From: Microvirgula aerodenitrificans DSM 15089
GTDB lineage: Bacteria > Pseudomonadota > Gammaproteobacteria > Burkholderiales > Aquaspirillaceae
Length of the DNA stretch: 64,000 bases
Reading direction: 5' to 3'
Assembly (NCBI RefSeq): GCF_000620105.1
Contig: NZ_JHVK01000002.1
Location: 248,001 to 312,000 of the forward strand
Shown here: positions 28,235 through 38,731 of the stretch, piece by piece
Numbering within the stretch: the first letter of the stretch is position 1
Layout of the letters: every line of letters starts with the position of its first letter
Translations under genes and position numbers: made by a program
The notes under the pieces: generated by a model
Database searches by the model: none
The model's input: only the letters and a program-made list of their open reading frames with translations
Told to the model about the DNA's origin: nothing

Positions 28235-30199
28235 TTACGGCGTGCTCGGATCCGCGTCGAGGAAGCTGCGCAGGCGTTCCGAACGGGTCGGGTGACGCAG
28301 CTTGCGCAGGGCCTTGGCTTCGATCTGGCGGATACGCTCGCGGGTGACATCGAACTGCTTGCCGACTTCTTCCAGCGTGTGGTCCGTGTTCATTTCGATG
28401 CCGAAGCGCATGCGCAGCACCTTCGCCTCGCGCGGCGTCAGGCTGTCGAGCACTTCCTTGGTCGCTTCCTTCAGGCTCGAGTACATGGCCGCGTCCGACG
28501 GAGCCATGGTCTGCAGGTCTTCGATGAAGTCGCCCAGATGCGAATCGTCGTCGTCACCGATCGGCGTTTCCATCGAGATCGGCTCCTTCGAGATCTTCAT
28601 GATCTTGCGGATCTTGTCCTCGGGCATTTCCATGCGCTTGGCCAGTTCGGCCGGATCCGGCTCCAGGCCGGATTCCTGCAGGATCTGACGGCTGATCCGG
28701 TTCATCTTGTTGATCGTTTCGATCATGTGCACCGGGATACGGATCGTGCGCGCCTGGTCGGCGATCGAACGGGTGATGGCCTGACGGATCCACCACGTCG
28801 CATAGGTCGAGAACTTGTAGCCGCGACGGTACTCGAACTTGTCCACCGCCTTCATCAGGCCGATGTTGCCTTCCTGGATCAGGTCGAGGAACTGCAGGCC
28901 ACGGTTGGTGTACTTCTTGGCGATCGAGATCACCAGACGCAGGTTGGCCTCGATCATTTCGCGCTTGGCCTTGCGGGCCTTCGCTTCACCGGTGGCCATC
29001 TGCCGGTTGATTTCCTTGATTTCCTTGATCGGCAGCATCGTGCGGTCCTGCAGATCGCACAGCTTCTGCTGCTTTTCCATCACGGCGTGCTTGTAACGTT
29101 CCAGCGTCGACACGAACGGCTTGCCGCTCGAAATCACGTCCTCGACCCACTGCGGGTTGCTTTCGTTGCCCGGGAAGGTGGCGATGAACAGGTCACGTGG
29201 CATGCGGCACTTGGTCACGCAGATGTCGAGGATCTCGCGCTCATGGCGACGGATCTCGTCCACCTCGGTACGCAGCATGTCGCACAGGCCTTCGACCTGG
29301 CGGGCAGAGAAACGCACCAGCATGAAGGCATCGGTGATTTCCTGCTGCACTTCCAGGTACTGCTTCGACTGCGGGCCATGCTTTTCCAGCTGCTTGATCA
29401 GCTTGTCGAAGTTCTTCTGCACGCCGCTGAAGTGTTCCAGCGCCTGACGACGGAGTTCCTCGAGGTTGGCGCCGGCCACGGCCGCAGCGGCCTCGGCGTC
29501 GTCTTCCTCTTCTTCTTCCTCGTCGACTTCCTCGTCACCTTCGGTTTCGGCGGCGGCGAGCGCTTCCTCGGCCTTGGTGGCTTCGGCCAGCGCGGCGGCA
29601 GCGGCGGCTTCCGCCTCTGCGTTCGGGTCGATGATGCCGTCGATGACTTCGTCGATGCGGATTTCTTCCGCTGCCACGCGATCGATCTGGGCAAGCAGGT
29701 CCCGGATGATGCCCGGGCAGGCGGAAATCGCCTGGATCATGTGCTTGAGGCCGTCTTCGATACGCTTGGCGATTTCGATTTCGCCTTCACGCGTCAGCAG
29801 CTCGACCGTCCCCATTTCGCGCATGTACATGCGCACCGGGTCGGTCGTGCGACCGAATTCGGAATCCACGGTCGACAGCGCGCTCTCGGCTTCTTCCACC
29901 GCGTCTTCGTCGGCGACCACCGGTGTCGAGTCCGACATCAGCAGTTGCTCGGCATCCGGCGCTTCGTCGTACACCTGGATGCCCATGTCGGTGATCATGC
30001 CGATGATGCTTTCGATCTGCTCGGCATCGAGCACGTCCTCGGGCAACGAGTCGTTGATCTCGGCATAGGTCAAAAAGCCGCGCTCTTTGCCCTGAACGAT
30101 CAACTGCTTGAGCCGCTTGCGGCGCTCTTCGGTGTTGTCCTGGGCTGCCGCCGGATTCTTCGCGTCAGAATCTTTGTTGCTGTTGGGAGTGGCCGCCAT
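28235..30199 (-). CDS. rpoD: RNA polymerase primary sigma factor (sigma-70)
   Basis: 654 aa. It has region 1.1 at the N-terminus and a long non-conserved insert with an acidic, alanine-rich stretch (about 190-245). The highly conserved regions 2-4 follow, including [27 protein letters not shown] in region 2 (promoter -10 recognition) and [15 protein letters not shown] in region 4 (-35 recognition). It is the housekeeping sigma and the last gene of the rpsU-yqeY-dnaG-rpoD cluster. Besides read-through it has its own promoter in the dnaG-rpoD gap. The start at 30199 (MAATPN) is preferred over an ATG five codons upstream. Confidence 0.97.
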   Translation of the reverse strand: MAATPNSNKDSDAKNPAAAQDNTEERRKRLKQLIVQGKERGFLTYAEINDSLPEDVLDAEQIESIIGMITDMGIQVYDEAPDAEQLLMSDSTPVVADEDAVEEAESALSTVDSEFGRTTDPVRMYMREMGTVELLTREGEIEIAKRIEDGLKHMIQAISACPGIIRDLLAQIDRVAAEEIRIDEVIDGIIDPNAEAEAAAAAALAEATKAEEALAAAETEGDEEVDEEEEEEDDAEAAAAVAGANLEELRRQALEHFSGVQKNFDKLIKQLEKHGPQSKQYLEVQQEITDAFMLVRFSARQVEGLCDMLRTEVDEIRRHEREILDICVTKCRMPRDLFIATFPGNESNPQWVEDVISSGKPFVSTLERYKHAVMEKQQKLCDLQDRTMLPIKEIKEINRQMATGEAKARKAKREMIEANLRLVISIAKKYTNRGLQFLDLIQEGNIGLMKAVDKFEYRRGYKFSTYATWWIRQAITRSIADQARTIRIPVHMIETINKMNRISRQILQESGLEPDPAELAKRMEMPEDKIRKIMKISKEPISMETPIGDDDDSHLGDFIEDLQTMAPSDAAMYSSLKEATKEVLDSLTPREAKVLRMRFGIEMNTDHTLEEVGKQFDVTRERIRQIEAKALRKLRHPTRSERLRSFLDADPSTP

Positions 30200-30236
30200 T
30201 GTGCAATCCTGCAAAATTGAGCTGGAAAAACATCAA

Positions 30237-30265
30237 ATTGTATCAGATTTCTCGTCTCACGTCAG
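30237..30265 (-). promoter_or_regulatory. Promoter for rpoD
   Basis: Minus strand: CTGACG (30260-30265), 17 bases, then TACAAT (30237-30242) preceded by TGA, giving an extended -10. It overlaps the dnaG stop and predicts a start near 30230, about 30 bases before the rpoD ATG. Confidence 0.6.
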
Positions 30266-32019
30266 GACGTGGGACGAATCCGCACGAGCAAGTCAAGCAG
30301 CTCGCGCTTTTCATCCGGACTCAGGCCCTGCTCGGCATCTTTCTGCTTCAGCCGGTCAAAGCGTTCACCCGCGATTCGTGCACCGAGCTGGTCGATCGCC
30401 CCGGCAAATTCCTCCGCCGGCGGCGCCTGCAGCGCAGCCGGATCGACCAGCAGCTCGGCAACCAGCGGCTCGATGCGCTGGCCAAGATCAGTATCGCGCA
30501 AGCGCTCCAGCAGACCTGCACTGTCGCTTGCGCCTGTTGTCTGGATGAAACACACCAGTTCGCCCAGCAACTGGGCATCGCCGGCCAGTTGCGCCGGCGG
30601 CGGCAATACGGTGTCGCGGGCCAGCGCCGGGTCGAGCATCAGCGCGCGCAGCAGCCAGCGCGGCAGCGACACTTCCACCCGCCGGCTGCCGATTGCCTTC
30701 GAGCGCACGCCCTGCCGCCCGCTCAGGCCGCGCCGCAGCCCCCACAGGCGGTCGAGTTCGTCGACGTCGAGGTGGGCCATCTCGGCCAGCTTCTTGCGCA
30801 GCAGGATGGACAGCGCCTGGGCCTTGACGGCCAGTGCCAGCGGCTTGGCCAGGTTCAGGAACTCGGCCCGCCCCTCGTCGCTGCCAAGGTCCACCCGCTG
30901 CGACAGCTCGCGCGTCAGGTAGGCCGACAGCGGCACGGTTTCGGCATCCAGGATCGCCTCGAAACCTTCACGCCCGTATTCACGGATATAGCTGTCCGGA
31001 TCGTGTTCGCTCGGAAGGAACAGGAAGTCGACCCGTTTTCCGTCACGAAGTTCCGGCAATACGTTTTCCAGCGCCCGCCATGCGGCACGCCGGCCGGCCT
31101 TGTCGCCGTCGAAGCAGAAAATGACCCGGTCGGCATGGCGGAACAGCTTGTGCACATGGGTGGCCGTGGTCGCGGTGCCCAGCGTGGCCACCGCGTACGA
31201 CACCCCGTGCTGCGCCAGCGCCACCACGTCCATATAACCTTCGACCACCAGCACCCGGTTGACCTCGCGGATCGCCTCGCGCGCCTCGAACAGGCCGTAC
31301 AGCTCGCGCCCCTTCTCGAACAGCGGCGTTTCCGGCGAGTTCAGGTACTTCGGCTCCCCCTTGTCGAGGATGCGGCCGCCGAAGGCGATCACCCGTCCGC
31401 GCACATCGCGGATCGGGAACATGACCCGTTCGCGAAAACGGTCGTAGCGGGTACCGTCATCGCGGACGATCAGCAACCCGGCCTCGTCCAGCTTCGGGTC
31501 CAGGTAGTCGGAAAACACCGCCTGCAGGCCGTTCCAGCCCGCCGGCGCATAGCCAAGCCCGAAGCGGCCGGCGATTTCACCGGTCAGCCCGCGGCGCTTC
31601 AGGTACTCGACCGCCACCGGCGACGACTTCAGCTGCTGCTTGTAGAAGCGGGCCGCCTCGACCATGACCTCGGACAGCGAGTCGACGGTCCGGCGGGTTT
31701 CCGCCTCTTTCGCCGCCAGCTCGGCCGCGACCTGCGGCACCTGCATGCCGGCCAGCTGCGCCAGTTCCTTGACCGCATCGACAAAGCCGTAGCCGGCATG
31801 TTCCATCATGAAGGTGATCGCCGTGCCGTGGGCGCCACAGCCGAAGCAGTGGTAGAACTGCTTGGTCTGGCTGACCGAGAACGACGGCGATTTCTCCTTG
31901 TGGAACGGGCAGCAGGCCATGTAGTCACGCCCGGCCTTCTTCAGCGGCACGTAGCGCTCGACCACATCGACGATATCGGTGCGCGACAGCAGCTGGTCGA
32001 TGAAATCCTGCGGGATCAT
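30262..32019 (-). CDS. dnaG: DNA primase
   Basis: 585 aa. It synthesises the RNA primers for replication. The N-terminal CHC2 zinc ribbon is clear (CCPFHKEKSPSF then FYHCFGCGAHG). The catalytic TOPRIM region follows (LVVEGYMDVVALAQ, then FCFDGDKAGRRAA), and the C-terminal part is the helical DnaB-interaction region. It lies between yqeY and rpoD in the macromolecular synthesis cluster, so primase level is set together with ribosomal protein S21 and the sigma factor. Confidence 0.96.
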   Translation of the reverse strand: MIPQDFIDQLLSRTDIVDVVERYVPLKKAGRDYMACCPFHKEKSPSFSVSQTKQFYHCFGCGAHGTAITFMMEHAGYGFVDAVKELAQLAGMQVPQVAAELAAKEAETRRTVDSLSEVMVEAARFYKQQLKSSPVAVEYLKRRGLTGEIAGRFGLGYAPAGWNGLQAVFSDYLDPKLDEAGLLIVRDDGTRYDRFRERVMFPIRDVRGRVIAFGGRILDKGEPKYLNSPETPLFEKGRELYGLFEAREAIREVNRVLVVEGYMDVVALAQHGVSYAVATLGTATTATHVHKLFRHADRVIFCFDGDKAGRRAAWRALENVLPELRDGKRVDFLFLPSEHDPDSYIREYGREGFEAILDAETVPLSAYLTRELSQRVDLGSDEGRAEFLNLAKPLALAVKAQALSILLRKKLAEMAHLDVDELDRLWGLRRGLSGRQGVRSKAIGSRRVEVSLPRWLLRALMLDPALARDTVLPPPAQLAGDAQLLGELVCFIQTTGASDSAGLLERLRDTDLGQRIEPLVAELLVDPAALQAPPAEEFAGAIDQLGARIAGERFDRLKQKDAEQGLSPDEKRELLDLLVRIRPTS

Positions 32020-32033
32020 GCCCGGCGCCCGGC

Positions 32034-32483
32034 TCAGCGGCCGGCCAGCGCGGACTTGATGCGGGCCGACACGGCGCCCATATCGGCCCGACCGGCCAGT
32101 TGCGGGCGCAGCACGCCCATGACCTTGCCCATGTCGCCCATGCCGGCGGCAGCGGTGGCGGCGATCGCGTCATGGATCAGTGCATCGATCTCGGCATCGG
32201 TCAGCGGCTGCGGCAGGTAGGCGGCGAACACATCCATTTCCGCCTTTTCCTTGTCGGCCAGATCCTGGCGGCCGGCCGCTTCGTACTGCGACACCGAGTC
32301 GCGGCGCTGCTTCATCTGCTTGTCGATCACGGCGATGATCGCCGCGTCGTCCATGTCCGCGCGCTCGTCGACTTCCTTCTGCTTGATGGCGGCCAGCAAC
32401 AGGCGGATCGCGCCCAGCCGGGCGGTGTCCTTGGCCTTCATCGCGGTTTTCATGTCTTCGGTAATGCGTGCTTTCAGCGTCAT
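32034..32483 (-). CDS. yqeY: YqeY/GatB-domain protein
   Basis: 149 aa. MTLKARITEDMKTAMKAKD at the start, KEVDERADM, and the C-terminal MGDMGKVMGVLRPQLAGRAD define the small YqeY family. It is related to the tail domain of GatB and may be tRNA-associated, but its function is not established. Its place between rpsU and dnaG is common in betaproteobacteria. The ATG at 32483 fits the family N-terminus; an ATG five codons upstream also exists. Confidence 0.9.
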   Translation of the reverse strand: MTLKARITEDMKTAMKAKDTARLGAIRLLLAAIKQKEVDERADMDDAAIIAVIDKQMKQRRDSVSQYEAAGRQDLADKEKAEMDVFAAYLPQPLTDAEIDALIHDAIAATAAAGMGDMGKVMGVLRPQLAGRADMGAVSARIKSALAGR

Positions 32484-32580
32484 GGCGGTCTCGATCATTC
32501 AACAATGAGGACAATGTGGGGCCAATGCAGCGCGACGACAAGACGACGGTCATCGCTGATTTTGCCAGCCCGGAAACGGC

Positions 32581-32608
32581 GAAACCGCAAGCTTGCGCTC
32601 GCGGTTTC
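32581..32608 (-). terminator. Intercistronic hairpin after rpsU
   Basis: GAAACCGC and GCGGTTTC pair over 8 bp with a 12-nt loop, 30 bases past the rpsU stop. No strong U-run follows. E. coli has an attenuating terminator at the equivalent place, lowering dnaG expression relative to rpsU; the same role is inferred here. Confidence 0.4.
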
Positions 32609-32637
32609 TTGCTTTGCTTCTCGCGGTACCGAAAAAA

Positions 32638-32850
32638 TCAGTAGAGCTTCGGCGGCAGCATCTGGCTGCGCAGGCGCTTGTAGTGGCGCTTTACGGCAGC
32701 AGCTTTTTTGCGCTTACGCTCTGCGGTCGGCTTCTCGTAGAACTCGCGGGCGCGAAGTTCGGTCAGCAGACCGGTTTTTTCGATGGAGCGCTTGAAGCGG
32801 CGCATTGCCACTTCGAACGGCTCGTTCTCTTTCACGCGAACGCTAGGCAT
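32638..32850 (-). CDS. rpsU: Ribosomal protein S21
   Basis: 70 aa, basic, with the family start [20 protein letters not shown] and the basic helix [21 protein letters not shown]21 is a small-subunit protein that helps initiation on natural messages. It is the first gene of the cluster. The promoter must lie in the 137-bp AT-richer gap to thiG, but I could not assign its elements with confidence. Confidence 0.97.
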   Translation of the reverse strand: MPSVRVKENEPFEVAMRRFKRSIEKTGLLTELRAREFYEKPTAERKRKKAAAVKRHYKRLRSQMLPPKLY

Positions 32851-32987
32851 GAAGAATCACCAATCCTTTGGATGTGTTTGATCAAAATAAAACAACCGAA
32901 GAATTCGGCTGAGTCCGTAATTGTAGCCGGGCACCGTCCAAAATGTAAAACATTGTTTTTTCAGACGGTCCACGAGCTGCGCCCGCG

Positions 32988-33776
32988 CTAGTTGCCGCTG
33001 CCGATGCGGCCGTCAACCGGCGAGCTCGGGCTGGCCTGGTACGGCTTCTTCGCCATGCGCCCGGCCAGCCAGGCTTCGCGCCCGGCCTCGACCGCCAGCC
33101 TCATTGCCCGCGCCATCCGCACCGGCTCGCGCGCGGTGGCAATGGCGGTATTCATCAGCACGCCGTCACAGCCGAGCTCCATGGCGATGGCCGCATCGCT
33201 GGCCGTGCCGACCCCGGCGTCGACCAGTACCGGCACCTTGCATTCGTCGATGATGATCTGCAGGTTCCACGGATTGAGAATGCCCATGCCGGAACCGATC
33301 AGGCTGGCCAGCGGCATGATCGCGCAGCAGCCGATCTGTTCCAGCTCGCGGGCGACGATCGGGTCGTCCGAGGTATAAACCATGACGTCGAAGCCTTCCG
33401 CCACCAGCACTTCGGCCGCCTTCAGCGTTTCGCGCACGTTCGGGAACAGCGTTTTCGGGTCGCCCAGCACTTCCAGCTTGACCAGCCGGTGGTCGTCGAG
33501 CAGTTCGCGCGCCAGCCGCAGCGTGCGCACGGCGTCGTCGGCGCTGTAGCAGCCGGCGGTATTCGGCAGCAGCGTGTAGCGGTCGGCCGGCAGGGCGTCG
33601 AGCAGGTTCGGCTGGCTCGGGTCCTGACCCAGATTGACGCGACGAATGGCCACGGTAACGATCTCGGCACCGGACGCATCCAGCGCCCTGGCGGTTTCGT
33701 CGAAGTCCCGGTACTTCCCTGTGCCTACCAGCAGGCGCGAAGCGTAGCTGCGGCCGGCGATAACGAGTGAATCCAT
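32988..33776 (-). CDS. thiG: Thiazole synthase
   Basis: 262 aa TIM-barrel enzyme that builds the thiazole phosphate ring of thiamine from deoxyxylulose phosphate, dehydroglycine or iminoglycine, and ThiS thiocarboxylate. The catalytic-lysine strand [16 protein letters not shown], the phosphate loops ([13 protein letters not shown], then [12 protein letters not shown]) and VLMNTAIA are all present. It lies immediately downstream of thiS, giving a thiSG pair. No TPP riboswitch is apparent upstream of thiS in the 86-base gap to spoT. Confidence 0.96.
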   Translation of the reverse strand: MDSLVIAGRSYASRLLVGTGKYRDFDETARALDASGAEIVTVAIRRVNLGQDPSQPNLLDALPADRYTLLPNTAGCYSADDAVRTLRLARELLDDHRLVKLEVLGDPKTLFPNVRETLKAAEVLVAEGFDVMVYTSDDPIVARELEQIGCCAIMPLASLIGSGMGILNPWNLQIIIDECKVPVLVDAGVGTASDAAIAMELGCDGVLMNTAIATAREPVRMARAMRLAVEAGREAWLAGRMAKKPYQASPSSPVDGRIGSGN

Positions 33777-33820
33777 GCTGTCCTCGGAATGAAATGGGCG
33801 AATGCGGGTGCGGCGGCAGG

Positions 33821-34030
33821 TCAGCCGCCGCCGACGGCGACGACGATCTCGACCGCATCGCCACTGGCCAGCGCCGTGTCGGCATGGCGGCTTTTCGGCA
33901 CGAGTTCGCCATTGACCTCGACCGCCACGCGGCGTTCCCGCAAGGACTCATGGGCCAGCAATGTCGCCACGGTCTGCGGCGCAGACACTTCGCGCCGGAC
34001 ACCGTTGACGGTAAGCACCAGGATATTCAT
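33821..34030 (-). CDS. thiS: Sulfur-carrier protein ThiS
   Basis: 69 aa ubiquitin-like protein ending VAVGGG. The C-terminal diglycine is adenylated and turned into a thiocarboxylate that donates sulfur to Thi[16 protein letters not shown] at the start and [13 protein letters not shown] in the middle match the family. The gene lies inside the tail of a much longer open frame that runs back into spoT in another register; only this segment is coding. Confidence 0.93.
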   Translation of the reverse strand: MNILVLTVNGVRREVSAPQTVATLLAHESLRERRVAVEVNGELVPKSRHADTALASGDAVEIVVAVGGG

Positions 34031-34116
34031 GGGTAGTGTGACTTGGCGGACGATGGAAAGCGGGAAAGTGTAATCACCGGTGCAGCGCAACCCAAGCGTT
34101 TTGTCGCCGCGCCGGC

Positions 34117-36273
34117 TCAGCCGCGCACGGCGCGCTCGACCAGCGGCTGCGCCAGGATGTGGTTCAGTACTTCGTTCAGGTGCTGGGCGCTGCCGACCTG
34201 CAGGCGGAAATGAATCTGCACATAGCCTTCGCCATGGTGCGCGTCCTGCATGTCGACGCTCTCGATATTCGCCCCGCCCTCGCTGATGGCGGCGGCAACG
34301 CTGGCCAGTGCGCCACGCGCACTCTGCGCCAGGATGGTCACCGGCACGCTGAACAGGCGCGGCGTGCGGATTTCCCACTCGGCATCCAGCACCCGGTCCG
34401 GGTCGAGCCGTTTGAGCTGGGCGCAGTCGCGGGTGTGCAGCACCATGCCCTGGCCCTTGGTCAGCGCGGCGGCGATGCGTTCGCCCGGCAGCGGCGAGCA
34501 GCAGGCCGCGTACTGGATCGAACTGCCCTCGTTGCCGCGAATCACCAGCGGCCCGCTGCGCGCCGGACCACCGAGCACTTCGCCGGCCAGTTCCAGCAGC
34601 CGGGCCGCGACGACCATCGCCTGCTGCTTGCCGGCGCCAATGCTGGCCAGCACGTCGGTCGACTTGACGTTCTTGTCGCCGACTTCCTTCAGGTACGCAC
34701 TCCACACGCCATCGGACAGCACGAACGGCTGCGCGGCCAGCGAATGGATCGACTGCTTCAGCAGGCGGTCGCCCAGCACGCGCGCTTCCTCGCGATGCAG
34801 GGTCTTCAGATAGCTGCGGATCGCCGAGCGCGCCCGGCCGCTGACGACGAAGTTCAGCCAGCTCGGGTTCGGCTTCGAGTGTGCGGCGGTGATCACTTCG
34901 ACCGTGTCGCCGTTTTTCAGCTCGGTGCGCAGCGGCACCAGCTCGTGATTGACCTTGGCGGCGATACAGCGATGGCCGATGTCGGTGTGGACCGCATAGG
35001 CGAAATCGACCGGTGTCGCCCCCTGCGGCAGCACCAGGATCTTGCCCTTCGGCGTGAACACGTAGACCTCGTCCGGGAACAGGTCGATCTTGATGTGTTC
35101 GTAGAACTCGACCGCATCGCCGGTTTCGGCCTGGATGTCGAGGATGTCCTGCAGCCACTGGTGGGTGCGCTGACGCGCCGCGTCCATGGTCGGGCCACCG
35201 GACTTGTACATCCAGTGGCTGGCCACGCCGGTTTCGGCGATCTTGTGCATTTCCCGCGTGCGCACCTGCACTTCGATCGGCGTGCCGTACGGACCGAACA
35301 GCGTGGTGTGCAACGACTGGTAGCCATTCGACTTCGGAATGGCGATGTAATCCTTGAACTTGCCGGGAATCGGCTTGTACAGCCCGTGCAGCGCGCCCAG
35401 CGCCAGGTAGCAACCGGGCACGTCGTTGACGATGACACGGAATGCGTAGATGTCCAGTACCTCGGAGAAGCTCAGGTGCTTTTCCTGCATCTTGTGATAG
35501 ATGCTGTACAGGTTCTTTTCGCGGCCCCGGATGGTGGCCTCGATATTCGCTTCCAGCAGCTTGCGCGCCAGCGACTGCATGATCTTGCCGACCAGTTCGC
35601 GCCGGTTGCCGCGCGCGGCCTTCACCGCCTTGGACAGCACGTGGTAGCGGTTCGGGTACAGGTGCTTGAAGCACAGGTCCTCGAGTTCGCGGTACACCTT
35701 GTTCAGGCCGATGCGGTTGGCAATCGGGGTATAGACGTCCAGCGTTTCCTGGGCGATGCGCCGGCGTTTTTCCTCGCGCATCGAATCCAGCGTGCGCATG
35801 TTGTGCAGCCGGTCGGCCAGCTTGATGATGATCACGCGGATGTCGCGCGCCATCGCCAGCACCATCTTGCGGAAGTTTTCCGCCTGGCGCGATTCCTTGC
35901 TCTGGTATTCGAGCCGCTCCAGCTTGGACAGCCCGTCGACCAGTTCGGCCACCTGCTTGCCGAAACGCTCGGCCAGCGTCGCCTTGGCAACGCCGGTGTC
36001 CTCCATGGTGTCGTGCAGCAGCGCAGCAGCCAGGCCCTGCGCGTCCAGCTTCCATTCGGTGAGGATCTGCGCCACCGCCAGCGGATGGGTGATGTACGGT
36101 TCGCCGCTCTTGCGGGTCTGGCCGGTATGCGCGTCGCGCGCGAACTCGAAGGCCGTACGCAGGAACGGTACGTCGTCCGGCTTCAGGTAGGTCGCGGCAG
36201 TGGAAAGCAGCGCTTCCGCCTGGGCATTCACCATGGCGTCATAGTCGATGGTGTGGGCGTCGGCGCTGTTCAT
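34117..36273 (-). CDS. spoT: Bifunctional (p)ppGpp synthetase/hydrolase
   Basis: 718 aa. The domains in order are an HD hydrolase (about 30-180, with ALLHDTMEDTG and KLADRLHNMRTL), a synthetase (about 235-350, KSNGYQSLHTTLFGP and EVQVRTREMH), a TGS domain (about 385-445, VFTPKGKILVLPQGATPVDF), and an ACT domain at the C-terminus. The intact HD motif means hydrolysis is likely functional, so this is SpoT-like and not the hydrolase-dead RelA. It controls the stringent response. It is co-directional with gmk and rpoZ upstream, a conserved cluster. Confidence 0.95.
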   Translation of the reverse strand: MNSADAHTIDYDAMVNAQAEALLSTAATYLKPDDVPFLRTAFEFARDAHTGQTRKSGEPYITHPLAVAQILTEWKLDAQGLAAALLHDTMEDTGVAKATLAERFGKQVAELVDGLSKLERLEYQSKESRQAENFRKMVLAMARDIRVIIIKLADRLHNMRTLDSMREEKRRRIAQETLDVYTPIANRIGLNKVYRELEDLCFKHLYPNRYHVLSKAVKAARGNRRELVGKIMQSLARKLLEANIEATIRGREKNLYSIYHKMQEKHLSFSEVLDIYAFRVIVNDVPGCYLALGALHGLYKPIPGKFKDYIAIPKSNGYQSLHTTLFGPYGTPIEVQVRTREMHKIAETGVASHWMYKSGGPTMDAARQRTHQWLQDILDIQAETGDAVEFYEHIKIDLFPDEVYVFTPKGKILVLPQGATPVDFAYAVHTDIGHRCIAAKVNHELVPLRTELKNGDTVEVITAAHSKPNPSWLNFVVSGRARSAIRSYLKTLHREEARVLGDRLLKQSIHSLAAQPFVLSDGVWSAYLKEVGDKNVKSTDVLASIGAGKQQAMVVAARLLELAGEVLGGPARSGPLVIRGNEGSSIQYAACCSPLPGERIAAALTKGQGMVLHTRDCAQLKRLDPDRVLDAEWEIRTPRLFSVPVTILAQSARGALASVAAAISEGGANIESVDMQDAHHGEGYVQIHFRLQVGSAQHLNEVLNHILAQPLVERAVRG

Positions 36274-36297
36274 GCTGTTATCGTTCGCGGTCGGTGA

Positions 36298-36504
36298 TCA
36301 GCTGCGGGCGCGGTCGAGCAGTTCGCGACCGACATGGCCGGCGGCGATCTCGCGCAGGGCCACCACGGTCGGTTTGTCCTTGGCGCCGTCGATCAGGGTC
36401 TGGCCGCCGTTGGCGATCTGGCGGGCGCGGTAGGCCGCGGCCAGCGTCAGGTCGAAGCGGTTCGGGATGCGCTTGAGGCAATCGTCTACAGTTACTCGTG
36501 CCAT
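36298..36504 (-). CDS. rpoZ: RNA polymerase omega subunit
   Basis: 68 aa. [20 protein letters not shown], then AAYRARQI and [15 protein letters not shown], is the complete omega fold, which assists assembly of beta-prime and carries one ppGpp site in many proteobacteria. The open frame continues upstream, but the ATG at 36504 gives the family start. It is located between gmk and spoT. Confidence 0.95.
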   Translation of the reverse strand: MARVTVDDCLKRIPNRFDLTLAAAYRARQIANGGQTLIDGAKDKPTVVALREIAAGHVGRELLDRARS

Positions 36505-36541
36505 CTGTTTGTCCTGTTCGTGTCGTGTAAGGGTGGGCGGA

Positions 36542-37162
36542 TCAGTCCAGCGACTGCATGGCGGCGATCTGCCGGCCACGGCGCTCCATCTGCTGCAGTT
36601 GCGTCAGGCGCTCGGCGCGAACCACGGACACCAGGTCCCTGACCGCTTCATCGAGTTCTTCATTGACCACAACATAATCGAATTCGGCCACATGGTCGAT
36701 CTCGCTGCGCGCGGCGGCGAGCCTTTTCTGCATGGTGGCCTCGTCGTCCTTGCCCCGGCCGCGCAGGCGGTGCTCCAGCACTTCGACCGACGGCGGCAGG
36801 ATAAAGATCCCGATCGCTTCCGGAAACGTGCGCCGTACCTGCTGCGCGCCCTGCCAGTCGATTTCCAGCAGGATGTCGCGTCCGGTCGACAGCTGCTCGC
36901 GGATCCAGGTTTCGCTGGTGCCGTAGTAGTTGCCGTAGACCTCGGCGTATTCGAGGAAGTCGCCACGGTCGATCATCGACTCGAACGTGGTCCGGTCGAC
37001 GAAATGGTAGTGACGGCCGTGCGTCTCGCCGTCCCGCGGTGCGCGCGTGGTATAGGACACCGAGAGCTGCACCTGCTTGTCGGCTGCAAGCAGGGCTGCG
37101 ACCAGCGTGGTCTTGCCGGCGCCGGAAGGCGCGGTGACGATGAAGATATTACCGCTCTGCAT
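36542..37162 (-). CDS. gmk: Guanylate kinase
   Basis: 206 aa. It converts GMP to GDP with ATP. The P-loop [12 protein letters not shown] is at the N-terminus, followed by the GMP-binding segment [13 protein letters not shown] and the lid region [17 protein letters not shown]. The ATG at 37162 (MQSGNIF) is preferred; an ATG five codons earlier is possible. First in gmk-rpoZ-spoT, divergent from the purine permease gene. Confidence 0.96.
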   Translation of the reverse strand: MQSGNIFIVTAPSGAGKTTLVAALLAADKQVQLSVSYTTRAPRDGETHGRHYHFVDRTTFESMIDRGDFLEYAEVYGNYYGTSETWIREQLSTGRDILLEIDWQGAQQVRRTFPEAIGIFILPPSVEVLEHRLRGRGKDDEATMQKRLAAARSEIDHVAEFDYVVVNEELDEAVRDLVSVVRAERLTQLQQMERRGRQIAAMQSLD

Positions 37163-37355
37163 GGGATTGGAAGGCAAGGATTCGAAATTGTCGAATTTTC
37201 CAGATTATCACAAAAGGCCATCGCCGCCGACACCGGCCGCCATGCCGATCACATGATCCAGCGCAGTCCCGTGCGATAACAGCGCGTTGGCGCAGGCATT
37301 TTTTGCGTAGAATACGCGCCTTCCTCCTTATCCAAACCTTATGGGATGCGCCGAG

Positions 37356-38654
37356 ATGGCTTCTCTCGATTCGTTTTTCAAGCTGAAGGAACACGGCACG
37401 TCGGTCAAAACCGAAGTGATTGCCGGCCTGACCACCTTCCTGACCATGGCCTACATCATCTTCGTCAATCCGGCGATCCTGTCCCAGACCGGGATGGACT
37501 TCAACGCCGTGTTCGTCGCCACCTGCATTGCCGCCGCCCTCGGCACCATGGTGATGGGGCTGGTGGCCAACTACCCGATCGCACTGGCTCCGGGCATGGG
37601 CCTGAACGCCTACTTCACCTTCGCCGTGGTCAAGGGCATGGGCGTACCGTGGGAAACCGCGCTGGGCGCGGTGTTCATTTCCGGCGTGATCTTCGTCGCC
37701 ATCACCAGTCTGAAAATCCGCGAGCTGATCGTCAATGCGATTCCGCATTCGCTGAAGCTGGCGATTTCGGCCGGCGTCGGCCTGTTCCTCGCCATCATCG
37801 GTCTGAAGGGCGCCGGCGTGATCGCCGCGTCGCCGGCCACCATGGTCACACTCGGTGACATCCAGTCGCCGAGCACGCTGCTGGCCGTATTCGGTTTCAT
37901 CGTCATCGTCGCGCTCGAATACCGCAAGGTGACCGGCTCGATCATTATCGGCGTGCTGCTGGTCACGCTGCTGTCGGTGCTGCTGAACCTGACCGAATTC
38001 AAGGGTGTATTCGCCGCACCGCCGTCGATCGAACCAACCTTCATGAAGATGGACCTGGCCGGCGCTTTCCACAGCGGCCTGATCGGCGTGATCTTCATCT
38101 TCTTCTTCATTGACCTGTTCGACACCACCGGCACCCTGGTCGGCGTGTCGCACCGTGCCGGACTGCTGGACAAGAACGGCCGCCTGCCGCGACTGCAGAA
38201 GGCGCTGTTCGCCGACTCCACCGCCATCATGGCCGGCGGCATCCTCGGCACTTCCAGCGTGACCGCCTATGTCGAATCGGCAGCCGGCACCGCCGTCGGC
38301 GGCCGCACCGGCCTGACCGCCGTCGTCGTCTCGCTGTGCTTCCTGGCGGCGCTGTTCCTGTCGCCGCTGGCCGGCACCGTTCCGGCCTTTGCCACCGCGC
38401 CGGCCCTGTGCTACGTCGCCGTGCTGATGGCGCGCGGCCTGTCGGAAATCGACTGGGATGACCTGACCGAATCGGCGCCGGCGGTGATCACTGCCGTTGG
38501 CATGCCGTTTACCTACTCGATTGCCGATGGCATCGCGTTCGGTTTCATCAGCTATACCCTGATCAAGATCCTGTCGGGACGTTACCGCGACATCACCCCG
38601 ACCGTGGTCATCATTGCGGCATTGTTCGCGGTCAAGTTTGCGTTCTTCCACTGA
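37356..38654 (+). CDS. Purine permease, NCS2 family (AzgA/GhxP-like)
   Basis: 432 aa with about 12-14 hydrophobic helices. [22 protein letters not shown] at the N-terminus, [14 protein letters not shown] in helix 3, [15 protein letters not shown] and [14 protein letters not shown] are marks of the AzgA-like branch, which imports adenine, guanine or hypoxanthine with protons. The neighbouring apt gene, 77 bases downstream, supports a purine-salvage role. The exact base transported cannot be told. The ATG at 37356 is chosen for the [10 protein letters not shown] start; an ATG five codons upstream exists. Confidence 0.9.
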   Translation: MASLDSFFKLKEHGTSVKTEVIAGLTTFLTMAYIIFVNPAILSQTGMDFNAVFVATCIAAALGTMVMGLVANYPIALAPGMGLNAYFTFAVVKGMGVPWETALGAVFISGVIFVAITSLKIRELIVNAIPHSLKLAISAGVGLFLAIIGLKGAGVIAASPATMVTLGDIQSPSTLLAVFGFIVIVALEYRKVTGSIIIGVLLVTLLSVLLNLTEFKGVFAAPPSIEPTFMKMDLAGAFHSGLIGVIFIFFFIDLFDTTGTLVGVSHRAGLLDKNGRLPRLQKALFADSTAIMAGGILGTSSVTAYVESAAGTAVGGRTGLTAVVVSLCFLAALFLSPLAGTVPAFATAPALCYVAVLMARGLSEIDWDDLTESAPAVITAVGMPFTYSIADGIAFGFISYTLIKILSGRYRDITPTVVIIAALFAVKFAFFH

Positions 38655-38689
38655 CCACCACACTACCGACGGGACTACCATCGTCCGCT

Positions 38690-38711
38690 GCGCCCGCCAC
38701 CAGGCGGGCGC
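38690..38711 (+). other. Hairpin upstream of apt
   Basis: Perfect 9-bp arms GCGCCCGCC and GGCGGGCGC around ACCA, 20 bases before the apt start. No U-run, so it may be an intercistronic stability element between the permease and apt. Confidence 0.4.
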
Positions 38712-38731
38712 CAGACAGCTGGAAAATTTTT

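Noticed and set aside
32960-32970. Neisseria-like DNA uptake sequence (TTCAGACGG)
   Set aside because: A single 9-base match here, and GCCGTCTGA inside the two 38-bp repeats, are far too few for an uptake-sequence-rich genome.
34031-34116. TPP riboswitch ahead of thiS
   Set aside because: The gap to spoT is 86 bases and I could not find the conserved CUGAGA and ACCUGA elements.
33821-36055. 744-codon open frame on the minus strand running through spoT into thiS
   Set aside because: Only the last 69 codons are a real protein (ThiS). The remainder is the alternative register of spoT, with the R/G/A/Q-rich composition typical of GC-rich shadow frames and no recognisable motif.
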